Shown piece by piece: positions 1 through 8,578 of a stretch of DNA of 64,000 nt. The translations under genes were made by a program, and so were the position numbers. The notes below the pieces were generated by a model. That model saw only the letters and a list, made by a program, of their open reading frames with translations. It made no database searches and had not been told where the DNA came from. Every line of letters begins with the position of its first letter. The stretch's first letter is position 1. This DNA is from an uncultured Sphingomonadaceae bacterium (GTDB lineage: Bacteria > Pseudomonadota > Alphaproteobacteria > Sphingomonadales > Sphingomonadaceae), in the NCBI GenBank assembly GCA_947495985.1, contig CANMBD010000002.1:310001-374000 (forward strand). Direction: 5' to 3'.

Positions 1-749
1 TGCGACCCGCCCGTCATCTCGGCCGCATGAATCAACCCGGCTGCGAGTTCAATCTTTTCAATCGTTTCACGTGTCCGGTTGCCATCGAACAGAGCATCAG
101 CCGCTACCGTTACGCCATCGAGGGTCAGTTCAAAACTGCGCGCAGTTTCGTCGATAATAGCCTCGCGCCGCAATGCCCCATCCGGCAATGCGCTGCGTTC
201 GATCATTGCAAAGCGGACATCCCCGTCCACCTCCACCGAAGCGATGATCAGCTCTGCACTATCAGCCCAGCGCACCAATTGCTTCTTGCCAGACAAGGTT
301 ATGCCGCCCGCGGTTTCTTTACCGGTGCTGGCAACATGACCGAGATCCCAGTCACCATGATCTTCCCGAAGGGCCAGTGTTGCCCCGGTGCCCGCGGCAA
401 TTTTCGGCAGCCAAGCGGCTTGCTGTGCTTCACTCCCGCCCGCCAGCAGGGCCTGCGCCGCTATCGTCGTTGAACCAAAAGGTGTGCTCAGAAGATTGCG
501 CCCCATTTGCTCGGCAATGGGAACCACTTCCGCCATGGAAAGGCCAACACCATCATGCGCTTCGGGAATGGCTATGGCCAGCCAGCCAAGTTCGCCAATT
601 TCTCTCCAGACGTCCGGATCATAGCCGAGATCATCCTCCATCAAGGAGCGAACCTTATCTATAGGAGATTTGTCGCGGCAGAAGTTGGTTGCCACATCCA
701 TCAATTCAATTTGCTCTTCGGTCGTGCCGATATCGCCTAGATTATTCAT
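1..749 (-). CDS. Acyl-CoA dehydrogenase, C-terminus beyond window
   Basis: The frame opens with ATG at 749 (protein begins MNNLGDIGTTEEQIELMDVA) and stays open to the window edge, giving 249 residues of an incomplete gene. The N-terminal helical layout, a segment ending in AIPEAHDGVGLSMAEVVPI and the following beta-domain (LALREDHGDWDLGHV, then SGKKQLVRWADSAELII) fit an acyl-CoA dehydrogenase, which oxidises acyl-CoA to enoyl-CoA with FAD. The position where many family members carry a T-E-P-x-A-G-S-D motif reads REDHGDWD, so this copy is divergent. It lies 29 bases downstream of a second acyl-CoA dehydrogenase gene on the same strand. Such pairs often form heteromeric enzymes, for example in steroid side-chain degradation. 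That pairing is inference. Confidence 0.85.
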   Translation of the reverse strand, partial: MNNLGDIGTTEEQIELMDVATNFCRDKSPIDKVRSLMEDDLGYDPDVWREIGELGWLAIAIPEAHDGVGLSMAEVVPIAEQMGRNLLSTPFGSTTIAAQALLAGGSEAQQAAWLPKIAAGTGATLALREDHGDWDLGHVASTGKETAGGITLSGKKQLVRWADSAELIIASVEVDGDVRFAMIERSALPDGALRREAIIDETARSFELTLDGVTVAADALFDGNRTRETIEKIELAAGLIHAAEMTGGS

Positions 750-778
750 TTATCCGTCCTGATTTGTCTTGTTTAGGC

Positions 779-1993
779 TTAGCGTGTCTTTGGCAGACCA
801 AGGGCATGCTCGGCGACAATATTGCGCTGAATTTCGGAAGTTCCGCCACCAATGGTTGCGGAGAAGCTGTTGAGATAACTGCGGTGCCAATAGCCATCAT
901 CCACCGCATTTTCGTCGCCAACATAATAGCCCGCCTTGGTCCCCTGAAAGCCGAGCGAGAACTCGGTCAGCTCGCGGATTAACTCGGTCCGCGCCAGCTT
1001 GTTCATCAGCGGCAGTCCCATGGGCTTGTCCTGCATGAGCTGTGGCATCCGGCGGCGGGTATTGTTAAGATTGAGCGCCTGAATATCGATCATATATTGC
1101 GTCATCTTGTCGCGCATCACCGGATCATCGAGCAAGGGCTTGCCACCCCGCACCGAATTTTTCGCCAGTTCGACAATCTGCATCACATCCAGTTCCTTGA
1201 CGAAATATCCGCCCACCGGTTTCACCTTCGCACCGCGTTCATATTCCAGCGTCTTCATCGCCATCGACCAGCCATTGCCCTCCCCGCCAAACAGGCAGTC
1301 GGCAGAGATGCGCGCATCGGTAAAGAAGGTCTGCACAAAGCCATATTCGCCGGTCAGCTTCTTGATCCGGCTGGTGCTGATCCCGTCAATCTTCATCGGG
1401 TTCAGGAAGAAGCTGAGACCTTTATATTTATTCTCTGCCTCGAAATCGGTGCGCGCGAGCAGGATCATATATTTCGCCCGGTCGCCTAGCGAGGTCCAGA
1501 TTTTCGATCCGTTGAGGACATATTCATCGCCGTCTTTGACCGCTTTCAACTGCGCATTGCCAAGATCACTGCCATGTTCCGGCTCTGAAAATCCCTGACA
1601 CCAGATATCCTCTGCATTGAGCATGCCTTTGATATATTTCTGCTTCTGCTCCTCCGACCCGAGATCGAGGATCAGCGGCCCGGCCCAGCCATTGCCAATC
1701 GCGTTGAGCATGATTGGCGCGTCATATTTTTTCATCGCCCGGGTGGCCGCGCGCTGGAAATCGGTATGCAGCCCGCCACCGCCATATTCTTTCGGCCAGC
1801 TGGCACCAAGATAGCCAGCCTCATACACCTTGCGCTGCCACTCGCGCAGGAAATCAAACTGTTCGTCCGTTGACACCTCCATGAAGGTCAGCGGCAGCAT
1901 GAAGCCGGGATCACGAACCGTGTTCTCTTTGAACCACGCATCGGCGGCTTCGGTATATTCCTTTAATTCGGCTGCATCGGGCTTGTCAGACAT
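779..1993 (-). CDS. Acyl-CoA dehydrogenase (404 aa)
   Basis: Full-length FAD-dependent acyl-CoA dehydrogenase, expected to introduce the alpha-beta double bond into an acyl-CoA thioester. Visible are the FAD/substrate motif WCQGFSEPEHGSDLG (about residues 131-145), the middle-domain phrase NGSKIWTSLGDRAKYMILLA and the C-terminal signature GGGTSEIQRNIVAEHALGLP. The classical catalytic Glu of short/medium-chain enzymes (Y-E-G-T) is Gly here. A Glu in the helix reading LEYERG is the likely base, by analogy with isovaleryl-CoA dehydrogenase; that is inference. It is the promoter-proximal gene of a two-gene operon with the acyl-CoA dehydrogenase ending outside the window. It is divergent from the molybdopterin oxidoreductase gene. 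Substrate unknown. Confidence 0.92.
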   Translation of the reverse strand: MSDKPDAAELKEYTEAADAWFKENTVRDPGFMLPLTFMEVSTDEQFDFLREWQRKVYEAGYLGASWPKEYGGGGLHTDFQRAATRAMKKYDAPIMLNAIGNGWAGPLILDLGSEEQKQKYIKGMLNAEDIWCQGFSEPEHGSDLGNAQLKAVKDGDEYVLNGSKIWTSLGDRAKYMILLARTDFEAENKYKGLSFFLNPMKIDGISTSRIKKLTGEYGFVQTFFTDARISADCLFGGEGNGWSMAMKTLEYERGAKVKPVGGYFVKELDVMQIVELAKNSVRGGKPLLDDPVMRDKMTQYMIDIQALNLNNTRRRMPQLMQDKPMGLPLMNKLARTELIRELTEFSLGFQGTKAGYYVGDENAVDDGYWHRSYLNSFSATIGGGTSEIQRNIVAEHALGLPKTR

Positions 1994-2136
1994 GGGGCTG
2001 TGCTCCTGAGATCATCTTATCAATAGGGTCAGTGGCAGCAAGAACCACCATGCCCTATTTTTGGAATCGTTGCTGATTAATTGAACGATTAAATTTGAAA
2101 AAGCAATGGTCTGAAATATCAGTCAGGAGAGCGATG

Positions 2137-4353
2137 ATGGCAATTGAACAGAAACATGTGATGTGCAGGGCATGTCATGCCCATTGCGGCCTGATTGTCG
2201 ATTTTGAAGATGGCGTTCCGGTCAAGACCCATGGCGACAAGGACAATCCGGAATTTGAGGGCTATAGTTGCATCAAGGGGCGTCAGCTTGCCAATTATCA
2301 CAGTTTCGATACGCGCCTGTTGACCAGCTACAAAGGCATGAAGCATGGCCGAAAGGAAGCCATCAGCTGGCGCACCGCTGCGAAAGAGATTGCAGAACGG
2401 ATCGAAGCCATTGTCGCCGAACATGGCCCTGACAGTGTCGCATCCTATGTCGGCACTTTCGGCTACAACAATCTCAACGGCCATGCTTTCATATTGGCGC
2501 TCATGGATTCCATTGGTTCGACGTCGGTTTACGATAGCGTCACGATTGACCAGCCGGGCAAGGGCATAGCCCGCGCACTGGTCGGACCTTGGCTCGCCGG
2601 TGCGCCGCGTGTCGGTGATTGGGACGGGCTGATGCTGGTCGGTACAAATCCGATTGTGTCGATGAATGGTGGACTTGGCATGAATCCAGCCAAAAAACTG
2701 CATAATGCCAAGAAGCGCGGAATGCAGCTGATCGTGATTGATCCGCGCAAGACCGACAGCGCGCGTCAAGCTGACCTACACCTGCAATGCCGCCCCGGCG
2801 AAGACCCGATCATCCTTGGTGCAATTGCCAAGGTAGTGATTGAAGAAGGGCTGTATGACAAGGACTTCGTTGCCAACGACGTTGATGGTTTTGAAGCTTT
2901 GAAAAAAGCCACTGCGCCTTTCGACCCCGCTCTCGCCGCTCAGCGCGCCGATTTGACGGCGGAGGAGATAGTACAGGCCGCGCGGATGTATGGCAGCTGG
3001 AATAAGGGCAGCATCAGCGTCGGCACCGGACCCAATATGGCGGGCGGCGGCAATATCACCGAATATCTCAACCTTTCGCTGACCTCGATCATGGGGCATT
3101 GGCTGCGCGAGGGCGATATAAACCGGCGCAGCGGCGTCTTTATGAAACCCGCCCCGCCCGTTGCTGCCTCGCCGGGACCAATGGAAGCCTGGGGCTTTGG
3201 CCGCAAGCTGCACAGCCGCGATCTCGAACAAAGCATTTCCGGCATGCCAACCGCCGCCCTGCCCGATGAAATCCTGACCCCTGGTGACAAGCAGGTAAAA
3301 GCGCTGATCTGTCTCGGTGGCAACCCGATGCTCGCCTGGCCTGATCAGCTCAAGACATTCGAGGCGATGAAGGCGCTCGATTTATTGGTATGCCTCGACC
3401 CGCGCATGTCGAAGACGGCGGAACTGGCGGATTATGTCATTGCGCCGAAACTCCATTATGAAGTGCATGGCAATACCGCGGCGCCGGAGCTTTATGGCGG
3501 CTTTGGAGCAGGCTGGGGGTTTGAAAATAACTATGCGCAAGCGAGTCCGCCAATTATGGAATCACCGGAAGGCTCCGACCTTTGCGAGGAATATGAATTT
3601 CTCCACACGCTTGCCAGCGAAATGGACAAGCCTCTCACAATAAAAAGCTGGGCATTGGTGTCGCATCCCGATGAGCGGGAGAAAAAGGCCACGACCTTTG
3701 AACCCGGCGAAACGCCCGATCCGATTACCGCATGGAGCGCTGCGCTTAATGGTTCGCCGGTGCCGGTGGCCGATGTCTATGCTGACCCCGAGGCGCACAA
3801 AGGCAAGATCATGGACGCGCAGGCGATGATGGTGCAGCCTAAGCCTGCCGATTGGGAAGGCAAGCTGTCGGTCGGCAACGGCGCGATGATGCAGGAACTG
3901 GCGGGCTATGCAGAGCGTCTCGGCCAGCCGGTGGAAGAAACCGCTTTCCCGATGCGGATGATTGGTCGGCGGATGACCGAAATTCACAACAGCAACTGGC
4001 ATGAAGATCCGGTGCAGCGCAAACGCGTGCCGCATCATCCCGCTTTCATGAATCCGGAAGATATGGACGCACTGGGCCTGAGCGAAAATCAACCGGTAGA
4101 AGTGGAATCCGCCCGCGCCTTCATTAGCTGCGTGGCCAAGGCGGACAAGACGGTCAAACCGGGCTGTGTTTCGCTCCCCCACAGCTGGGGCACCAATCCG
4201 GATGAGAAGGAAGACCCATTGGGCGAAGGCGGCAATACCGGCAGATTATCCTATAACGACCGCGACTATGACAAGCGCACCGGCATTCCGCTGATGAGCA
4301 GTATTCCGATCCGCGTGCGGGCGAAGCAAGAAGCGCTCGAGGCCGCTGAATAA
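2137..4353 (+). CDS. Molybdopterin-dependent oxidoreductase (738 aa)
   Basis: Member of the bis-MGD (DMSO reductase/formate dehydrogenase) superfamily. The N-terminus has four Cys spaced C10-x2-C13-x3-C17 and C45, the usual [4Fe-4S] ligands. The phrases VGTNPIVSMNGG and IVIDPRKTDSARQADLHLQ are typical of the molybdopterin-binding domains. The C-terminal dinucleotide-binding domain is seen from about 640 (HHPAFMNPEDMDALGL, then VSLPHSWGTNP). I chose ATG 2137 because AGGAG at 2125-2129 sits seven bases upstream; an ATG one codon earlier and a longer frame from 2095 also exist. No Tat signal is visible, suggesting a cytoplasmic enzyme. Substrate unknown. It is followed after 18 bases by an SDR gene, probably co-transcribed. 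Confidence 0.9.
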   Translation: MAIEQKHVMCRACHAHCGLIVDFEDGVPVKTHGDKDNPEFEGYSCIKGRQLANYHSFDTRLLTSYKGMKHGRKEAISWRTAAKEIAERIEAIVAEHGPDSVASYVGTFGYNNLNGHAFILALMDSIGSTSVYDSVTIDQPGKGIARALVGPWLAGAPRVGDWDGLMLVGTNPIVSMNGGLGMNPAKKLHNAKKRGMQLIVIDPRKTDSARQADLHLQCRPGEDPIILGAIAKVVIEEGLYDKDFVANDVDGFEALKKATAPFDPALAAQRADLTAEEIVQAARMYGSWNKGSISVGTGPNMAGGGNITEYLNLSLTSIMGHWLREGDINRRSGVFMKPAPPVAASPGPMEAWGFGRKLHSRDLEQSISGMPTAALPDEILTPGDKQVKALICLGGNPMLAWPDQLKTFEAMKALDLLVCLDPRMSKTAELADYVIAPKLHYEVHGNTAAPELYGGFGAGWGFENNYAQASPPIMESPEGSDLCEEYEFLHTLASEMDKPLTIKSWALVSHPDEREKKATTFEPGETPDPITAWSAALNGSPVPVADVYADPEAHKGKIMDAQAMMVQPKPADWEGKLSVGNGAMMQELAGYAERLGQPVEETAFPMRMIGRRMTEIHNSNWHEDPVQRKRVPHHPAFMNPEDMDALGLSENQPVEVESARAFISCVAKADKTVKPGCVSLPHSWGTNPDEKEDPLGEGGNTGRLSYNDRDYDKRTGIPLMSSIPIRVRAKQEALEAAE

Positions 4354-4371
4354 CCTCATAAAGGAACCTTC

Positions 4372-5136
4372 ATGACCAATCCTCTTTTCGATCTCACCGG
4401 CGAAGTTGCCGTCATCACTGGCGCCGGTCGCGGCATTGGCGAAGGCATGGCGAAGACACTCGCCGATGCTGGGTGCAACGTGGTCTGCGCCTCGCGCAGC
4501 ATCGATGAAATTCAATCGGTCGCTGACGAGATCAACGCCAGCAATGCAGGAGGCCGCGCCATTGCCCAGGTCACCGATGTCACCAGCCGCGAGGATATGG
4601 AGGCGCTCGCCCAGCGCGCGGTCGACGAATTTGGCCGGCTCGACATCTGGGTCAATAATGCGGGCGGTTCGCTGGTTTCCGCGCCGCTGACCGAGCTCGA
4701 TGAAGCCGAATGGGACAAGACCATGGCTGTCAACCTGACCTCGGTCTTTCACGGCGTGCGCGCCGCGTGCAAGCATTTCGGCGAAGGCAGCCGGATCGTC
4801 AACACCAGCTCGATGGCCGGTCAAGACCCCTTCCCCGGCAGCGGCCATTATAGCGCAGCCAAGGCCGGCGTGCTGATGCTGACCAAAACGCTCGCCCACG
4901 AACTCGGTCCCAAAACCCGCGTCAACGCCATCCTCCCCGGCTTTGTCCCGACCGAGACGGTCAAGAAAGCGCTCAGCATGAAGGATGAGGATTTTATCGG
5001 CTTCGAAGATACACTCGGCCTACCCGCTGGCCGATTGGGCACACCGCAGGATATCGGCGCGCTAACGCTTTACCTGTGCGCACCCGCATCGGAATGGGTG
5101 ACAGGGCAGTGTATCCGGATTGCCGGGACGCCTTGA
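4372..5136 (+). CDS. SDR-family oxidoreductase (254 aa)
   Basis: Classical short-chain dehydrogenase/reductase. The Rossmann motif TGAGRGIG is at 16-23, NNAG at about 95-98, and the catalytic Ser-Tyr-Lys set lies in NTSSMAG and Y160-S-A-A-K164. The C-terminal RLGTPQDIGALTLYLCAP and VTGQCIRIAGTP complete the fold. The length is normal for the FabG-like group. It begins 18 bases after the molybdopterin oxidoreductase and likely shares its transcript. It could act on a hydroxyacyl-CoA or steroid-type substrate given the neighbours, but the substrate cannot be read from sequence. Confidence 0.93.
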   Translation: MTNPLFDLTGEVAVITGAGRGIGEGMAKTLADAGCNVVCASRSIDEIQSVADEINASNAGGRAIAQVTDVTSREDMEALAQRAVDEFGRLDIWVNNAGGSLVSAPLTELDEAEWDKTMAVNLTSVFHGVRAACKHFGEGSRIVNTSSMAGQDPFPGSGHYSAAKAGVLMLTKTLAHELGPKTRVNAILPGFVPTETVKKALSMKDEDFIGFEDTLGLPAGRLGTPQDIGALTLYLCAPASEWVTGQCIRIAGTP

Positions 5137-5467
5137 GCAATTGCAAATCCCGAAAAAAGGTGGGAGCCGCACGCCCGGTGTTTACACCCAAAGCCAGTTT
5201 TCTTTTCAGTTTTGACGAATAAAACCTATTTAATATCAATATATTAATAGCGGATTCGACTCCGACGAGTGTGACCTTTCATATGCGCGCCCTGCGAGCC
5301 TTACACCATCGTAGATTTACAACGTTAAAGTGCCAGCTTGAATATAACCCATGAGAGGGGCTGTAGGAAAGCGGGTGGTCAGCCGCTTCATCACGAAAGC
5401 GGGCGGCTCAATATGATAAAACATGTCAGCCAAACTCTCTCGATGATTTCTTGCAGGCTCGCTCTTG
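5137..5467. other. Convergent intergenic spacer, 331 bases
   Basis: Gap between the SDR gene (plus) and the PhoX-like gene (minus), which point at each other. I see no open frame with a ribosome-binding site, no RNA gene and no clear hairpin followed by a T-run. The middle (about 5205-5260) is A/T-rich. Confidence 0.6.
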
Positions 5468-6835
5468 TTAAGTGCTGATCACCTTGTCCCAAGGGCCGGT
5501 GATCGCGAATGTTGTTGATGGTGAATAGAGATTCACAAACATCGTCGATCCATCTGGAGAGAAGCATGCACCTGCAAATTCGGTTTGGATACGGGTTCTA
5601 CCAAACATGTAGGTTTTGCCATCCGGCGTGACCCCGCGCAGGTGATTATTGGTGATATCGGTATATTGATCTTCCGACACCATCAGATGACCCGACGGCA
5701 TGACGCAAATATTGTCGCCCAAATTATAGATTGTGGGATCTTCGCTTTCCAGAAAAAGAGAAAGCTTGCCCTGTTTGCCTTTGCGCCCTTCCGCCCTGCT
5801 CGGTTTGTAACGGAAAATCTGACCAAATTTCTTTGCGCCGCCGCTGGTTGAAGTGAAGAAAAGTTGTTCTTCTTTTTCGTCCCAGAAAATCCCTTCTCCC
5901 CGAGCAAATAGGGTCGCACCCAGTTTTGCTCCGCGCTCACGCAATTCTCCGGCGCTTCTCTCGGGATTATCCAGAGTGATCCAGTTTGCACGGTAACTGT
6001 CCCCTAAATCAATCTGCTTGCCGTCCCAGTTGCGCGTATCCGAAATGTCTTCAAGCACGAGAGCCTGAAGTGTGCCGCCTTCGGCTAGCTTGCCTTTTAC
6101 CTGGGGTATGAAACGGTAGAAGAGGCTGTCACCGCGATCTTCGGTCATATAGGCGATGCCTGTGCGCGGATCGATGCAGACTGCTTCATGGACGAAGCAG
6201 CCCATGGCTTTCAGCGGCACGGGGTCGACAAGACCTTTATGATCCGCCGGAACTTCAAAAATATAGCCATGATTTTTATCAACACCTTCGCCCGCTTCCA
6301 GCGCGCTTTCTTCGCAAGTCAACCAGCTACCCCAGGGGGTGATCCCGCCCGAACAATTGCGAACCGTGCCCGCCAGACTAAGATATTCATCAACAACCAC
6401 GCCCTTTTTCATATCATAGATCAGCGTGGTTGTGCCGCCAGGAATGGGCATTTTCGACTCGTTGCTCAAACGGTCATAGGCTTTGAAATCCGCATCAACC
6501 TTGCTGCGAAAAGGGCCTTCACGCAATTGCCGGTGATCCAGTTCGTGATTGCGGATCAAGGCAACCTTGCCATCGCCCATATCGATGCAGCCCATTCCAT
6601 CTGCAGCATTTGGTACAACCATTCCATCGCTCATCAGATTGCCCAGCCGGGAAATCACTTTGTAAGAAAAGCCTTCCGGAAGATCGAGCAGACGGCCCGG
6701 ATCAGGAAGCAACTCACCATATCCGACAACTTCGTTCTTTCCTGTGAAAGGCAGGTTTGCATAAGCACGTGTTGCAAGGCCGACAAAGGCCGCACCGAGC
6801 ATTGTTGCTCCAAATTGGCGACGGGTGAAAATCAT
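5468..6835 (-). CDS. PhoX/DUF839 family alkaline phosphatase-like protein
   Basis: A 455-residue secreted protein. The N-terminus MIFTRRQFGATMLGAAF is a twin-arginine type signal, ending near ATRAYA, so export of a folded metalloprotein is likely. DUF839/PhoX signatures are visible: IRNHELDH (96-101), NCSGGITPWGSWLTCEES, GIAYMTEDRGDSLFYRF, and FAGACFSPDGSTMFVNLYSP near the C-terminus. PhoX enzymes are Ca/Fe-dependent phosphatases that release phosphate from organic esters in the periplasm. This copy is shorter than the best-studied PhoX proteins, so activity is inferred. GGAGGAG lies just upstream of the ATG. The gene is monocistronic, and the upstream neighbour ends in a strong terminator. 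Confidence 0.85.
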   Translation of the reverse strand: MIFTRRQFGATMLGAAFVGLATRAYANLPFTGKNEVVGYGELLPDPGRLLDLPEGFSYKVISRLGNLMSDGMVVPNAADGMGCIDMGDGKVALIRNHELDHRQLREGPFRSKVDADFKAYDRLSNESKMPIPGGTTTLIYDMKKGVVVDEYLSLAGTVRNCSGGITPWGSWLTCEESALEAGEGVDKNHGYIFEVPADHKGLVDPVPLKAMGCFVHEAVCIDPRTGIAYMTEDRGDSLFYRFIPQVKGKLAEGGTLQALVLEDISDTRNWDGKQIDLGDSYRANWITLDNPERSAGELRERGAKLGATLFARGEGIFWDEKEEQLFFTSTSGGAKKFGQIFRYKPSRAEGRKGKQGKLSLFLESEDPTIYNLGDNICVMPSGHLMVSEDQYTDITNNHLRGVTPDGKTYMFGRTRIQTEFAGACFSPDGSTMFVNLYSPSTTFAITGPWDKVIST

Positions 6836-7020
6836 ATCGGTGCTACTCCTCCAAAAACTGCTGCATTTAAAATTCTATTGCTGCTGCGAACTGATACCAA
6901 GCCACGCGCGGTTTAACCAAAGCCCGGTTTTTCCAAATAACTGCGTTACAGATAGAATGTGCGACACAAGCTTGCAAATAATGTATCTGCTATCGTCCTC
7001 AGAACAGACACAGTTATCAG

Positions 7021-7053
7021 AAAAAAGGGCCCCGGAACCAATCCGGAGCCCTT
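7021..7053 (-). terminator. Rho-independent terminator of the MaoC/SDR unit
   Basis: Read on the minus strand, an 11-bp stem (AGGGCTCCGGA with TCCGGGGCCCT, one G-T pair) closes a five-base loop and is followed by six T. It starts about 24 bases past the stop of the MaoC gene and lies before the PhoX-like promoter region. Confidence 0.85.
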
Positions 7054-7076
7054 CATGAAACAATAGACTGCTGCCT

Positions 7077-7535
7077 CTAACCCACAACAATCATCGCCAG
7101 CGAACGGGCAATCAAAGCCGGGGTTTCGATGCCGTCAATTTCCACCGTGACATCGTAAGTCATCAGCCAGCGGCCCGGCTGTTTTTCAACCGCATCAACC
7201 AGCACATGGCGCGCGCGGACTTTTGATCCGGCGCGGACGGGGTTGAGGAAGCGGACTTTGTCATAGCCATAATTGATGCCCATCACCGTGCCTTCGAGGC
7301 CCAAAGTGCAGCCGTAGGACATGGCCGGCATCAAGGATAGTGTCAGCAGACCGTGGGCAATGGTGCCGCCAAAGGGTGTGGCCTTTGCTTTTTCCTCGTC
7401 GATATGGATGAACTGGTGATCTTCTGTACAATCGGCAAATTTGTTGATCCGGTCCTGGCTGGCTTCAAACCATTCGGACACACCCACTTCCTTGCCCTTC
7501 CAGTCGTCAAGTTCGCTCGCATTAATTACTGGCAT
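7077..7535 (-). CDS. MaoC-like (R)-specific enoyl-CoA hydratase (152 aa)
   Basis: Single hot-dog-fold MaoC domain. The hydratase signature is clear: D39-x4-H44 in EDHQFIHIDEEKA, followed by TPFGGTIAHGLLTLSL. Such proteins hydrate trans-2-enoyl-CoA to (R)-3-hydroxyacyl-CoA. The next gene upstream is an SDR of the type that oxidises (R)-3-hydroxyacyl-CoA, 25 bases away on the same strand, so the two could run consecutive steps of a peroxisomal-type beta-oxidation or supply a storage pathway. A strong terminator follows this gene. Confidence 0.92.
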   Translation of the reverse strand: MPVINASELDDWKGKEVGVSEWFEASQDRINKFADCTEDHQFIHIDEEKAKATPFGGTIAHGLLTLSLMPAMSYGCTLGLEGTVMGINYGYDKVRFLNPVRAGSKVRARHVLVDAVEKQPGRWLMTYDVTVEIDGIETPALIARSLAMIVVG

Positions 7536-7560
7536 TTTGTTTCTCCTTTTTTGGGGTCTT

Positions 7561-8475
7561 CTAGCCCTTCATCACTTCCTGCATCCGGCGGAAAAATTTG
7601 CCGCCCTGTCCGCCGCCATTGGCATATTCCTGCATGCCGGTTTCATCGAGAATCTGCTCGATATTCTCGGCAATGGCTTCGGCATTGCGATTGGCTTCCG
7701 GCAGCCAGATACCCTCGGTCTCGAGGATTTTTGCGGCCGCGAACCCTCCGGCACCGGCCGTCAATATCGTCTTCGATGGCGCGCCATCGCTGCACAAATA
7801 GACCACCGCAGGCGTCACCGCTTCGGGAACCAGCAATTTCAGAGCTTCTTCCGGCATGATGTCTTCGGTCATGCGGGTCGCCGCGACCGGTGAGATACAG
7901 TTGGTGTGAATGCCCTTGCCCGCGCCTTCCTGATGGAGGCTGTTCATCATGCCAACCAGCGCCAGTTTTGCAGCGCCATAATTGACCTGGCCGAAATTGC
8001 CATAGAGCCCCGTGGACGAGGTTGTCATCACGATCCGGCCATATTGGCGCTCGCGCATATGGTCCCAGACCGCCTTGGTGCAATTGGCGCTACCGGTCAG
8101 GTGAACATCCATAACAAACTGGAAATCTTCCATCCCCATTTTGTGAAAGCTCTTGTCGCGCAGCACGCCGGCATTGTTGACGAGGATATCGACATGGCCC
8201 CATTTGGCGATCGCATCGGCAACCATTTTCTCGACCGCTGGCATATCGGTGACGCTGCACCCGGCTGCCATGGCTTCGCCGCCTTTGGCTTCGATCTCTG
8301 CAACAACCTGCTCGGCCACGGTTGCAGAACCGCCAGTGCCATCACGCGCACCGCCGAAATCGTTGACGACAACCTTCACGCCGCGGCGCGCCAGTTCCAT
8401 CGCGTGCTGCTTGCCGAGCCCGGCACCGGCGCCGGTGACAATGGCTACGCGGTCATTAAATTCTACTGTGCTCAT
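7561..8475 (-). CDS. SDR dehydrogenase, 17beta-HSD4-like hydroxyacyl-CoA type
   Basis: A 304-residue SDR with TGAGAGLG at 14-21, NNAG at 100-103 and the catalytic Y166-x3-K170 in NYGAAK. The insert after the second strand (NDFGGARDGTGGSATVAEQ) and the C-terminal extension are typical of the dehydrogenase domain of multifunctional enzyme 2 / 17beta-hydroxysteroid dehydrogenase 4, which oxidises (3R)-hydroxyacyl-CoA with NAD. Co-directional with the downstream MaoC hydratase. A 13-bp perfect inverted repeat lies 32 bases upstream of its start. Confidence 0.9.
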   Translation of the reverse strand: MSTVEFNDRVAIVTGAGAGLGKQHAMELARRGVKVVVNDFGGARDGTGGSATVAEQVVAEIEAKGGEAMAAGCSVTDMPAVEKMVADAIAKWGHVDILVNNAGVLRDKSFHKMGMEDFQFVMDVHLTGSANCTKAVWDHMRERQYGRIVMTTSSTGLYGNFGQVNYGAAKLALVGMMNSLHQEGAGKGIHTNCISPVAATRMTEDIMPEEALKLLVPEAVTPAVVYLCSDGAPSKTILTAGAGGFAAAKILETEGIWLPEANRNAEAIAENIEQILDETGMQEYANGGGQGGKFFRRMQEVMKG

Positions 8476-8506
8476 GGGAGTTTCGCCTCTCGCTTTTCAT
8501 AAGGAT

Positions 8507-8540
8507 GAATTGATTGCGCCGATGGATGCGCAATCAATTC
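8507..8540. promoter_or_regulatory. Perfect 13-bp inverted repeat, candidate operator
   Basis: GAATTGATTGCGC (8507-8519), an eight-base spacer, then its exact reverse complement (8528-8540). It lies between the WS/DGAT stop and the SDR start. No T-run follows on the minus strand, so an operator for a dimeric repressor fits better than a terminator. Confidence 0.5.
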
Positions 8541-8578
8541 CATCGAGTCAAGCCAAGGCGCGTAGATTCGCGGTGCGA

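Noticed and set aside
2023..2062. Hairpin with ATAGGG/CCCTAT and GTGG/CCAC arms followed by five T, between divergent genes
   Set aside because: The stem is interrupted and it lies upstream of both genes rather than after one; terminator function is not supported.
5380..5420. GCCGC/GCGGC inverted repeat as terminator of the SDR gene
   Set aside because: The loop is about 16 bases, the stem is about 6 bp, and no T-run follows on either strand.
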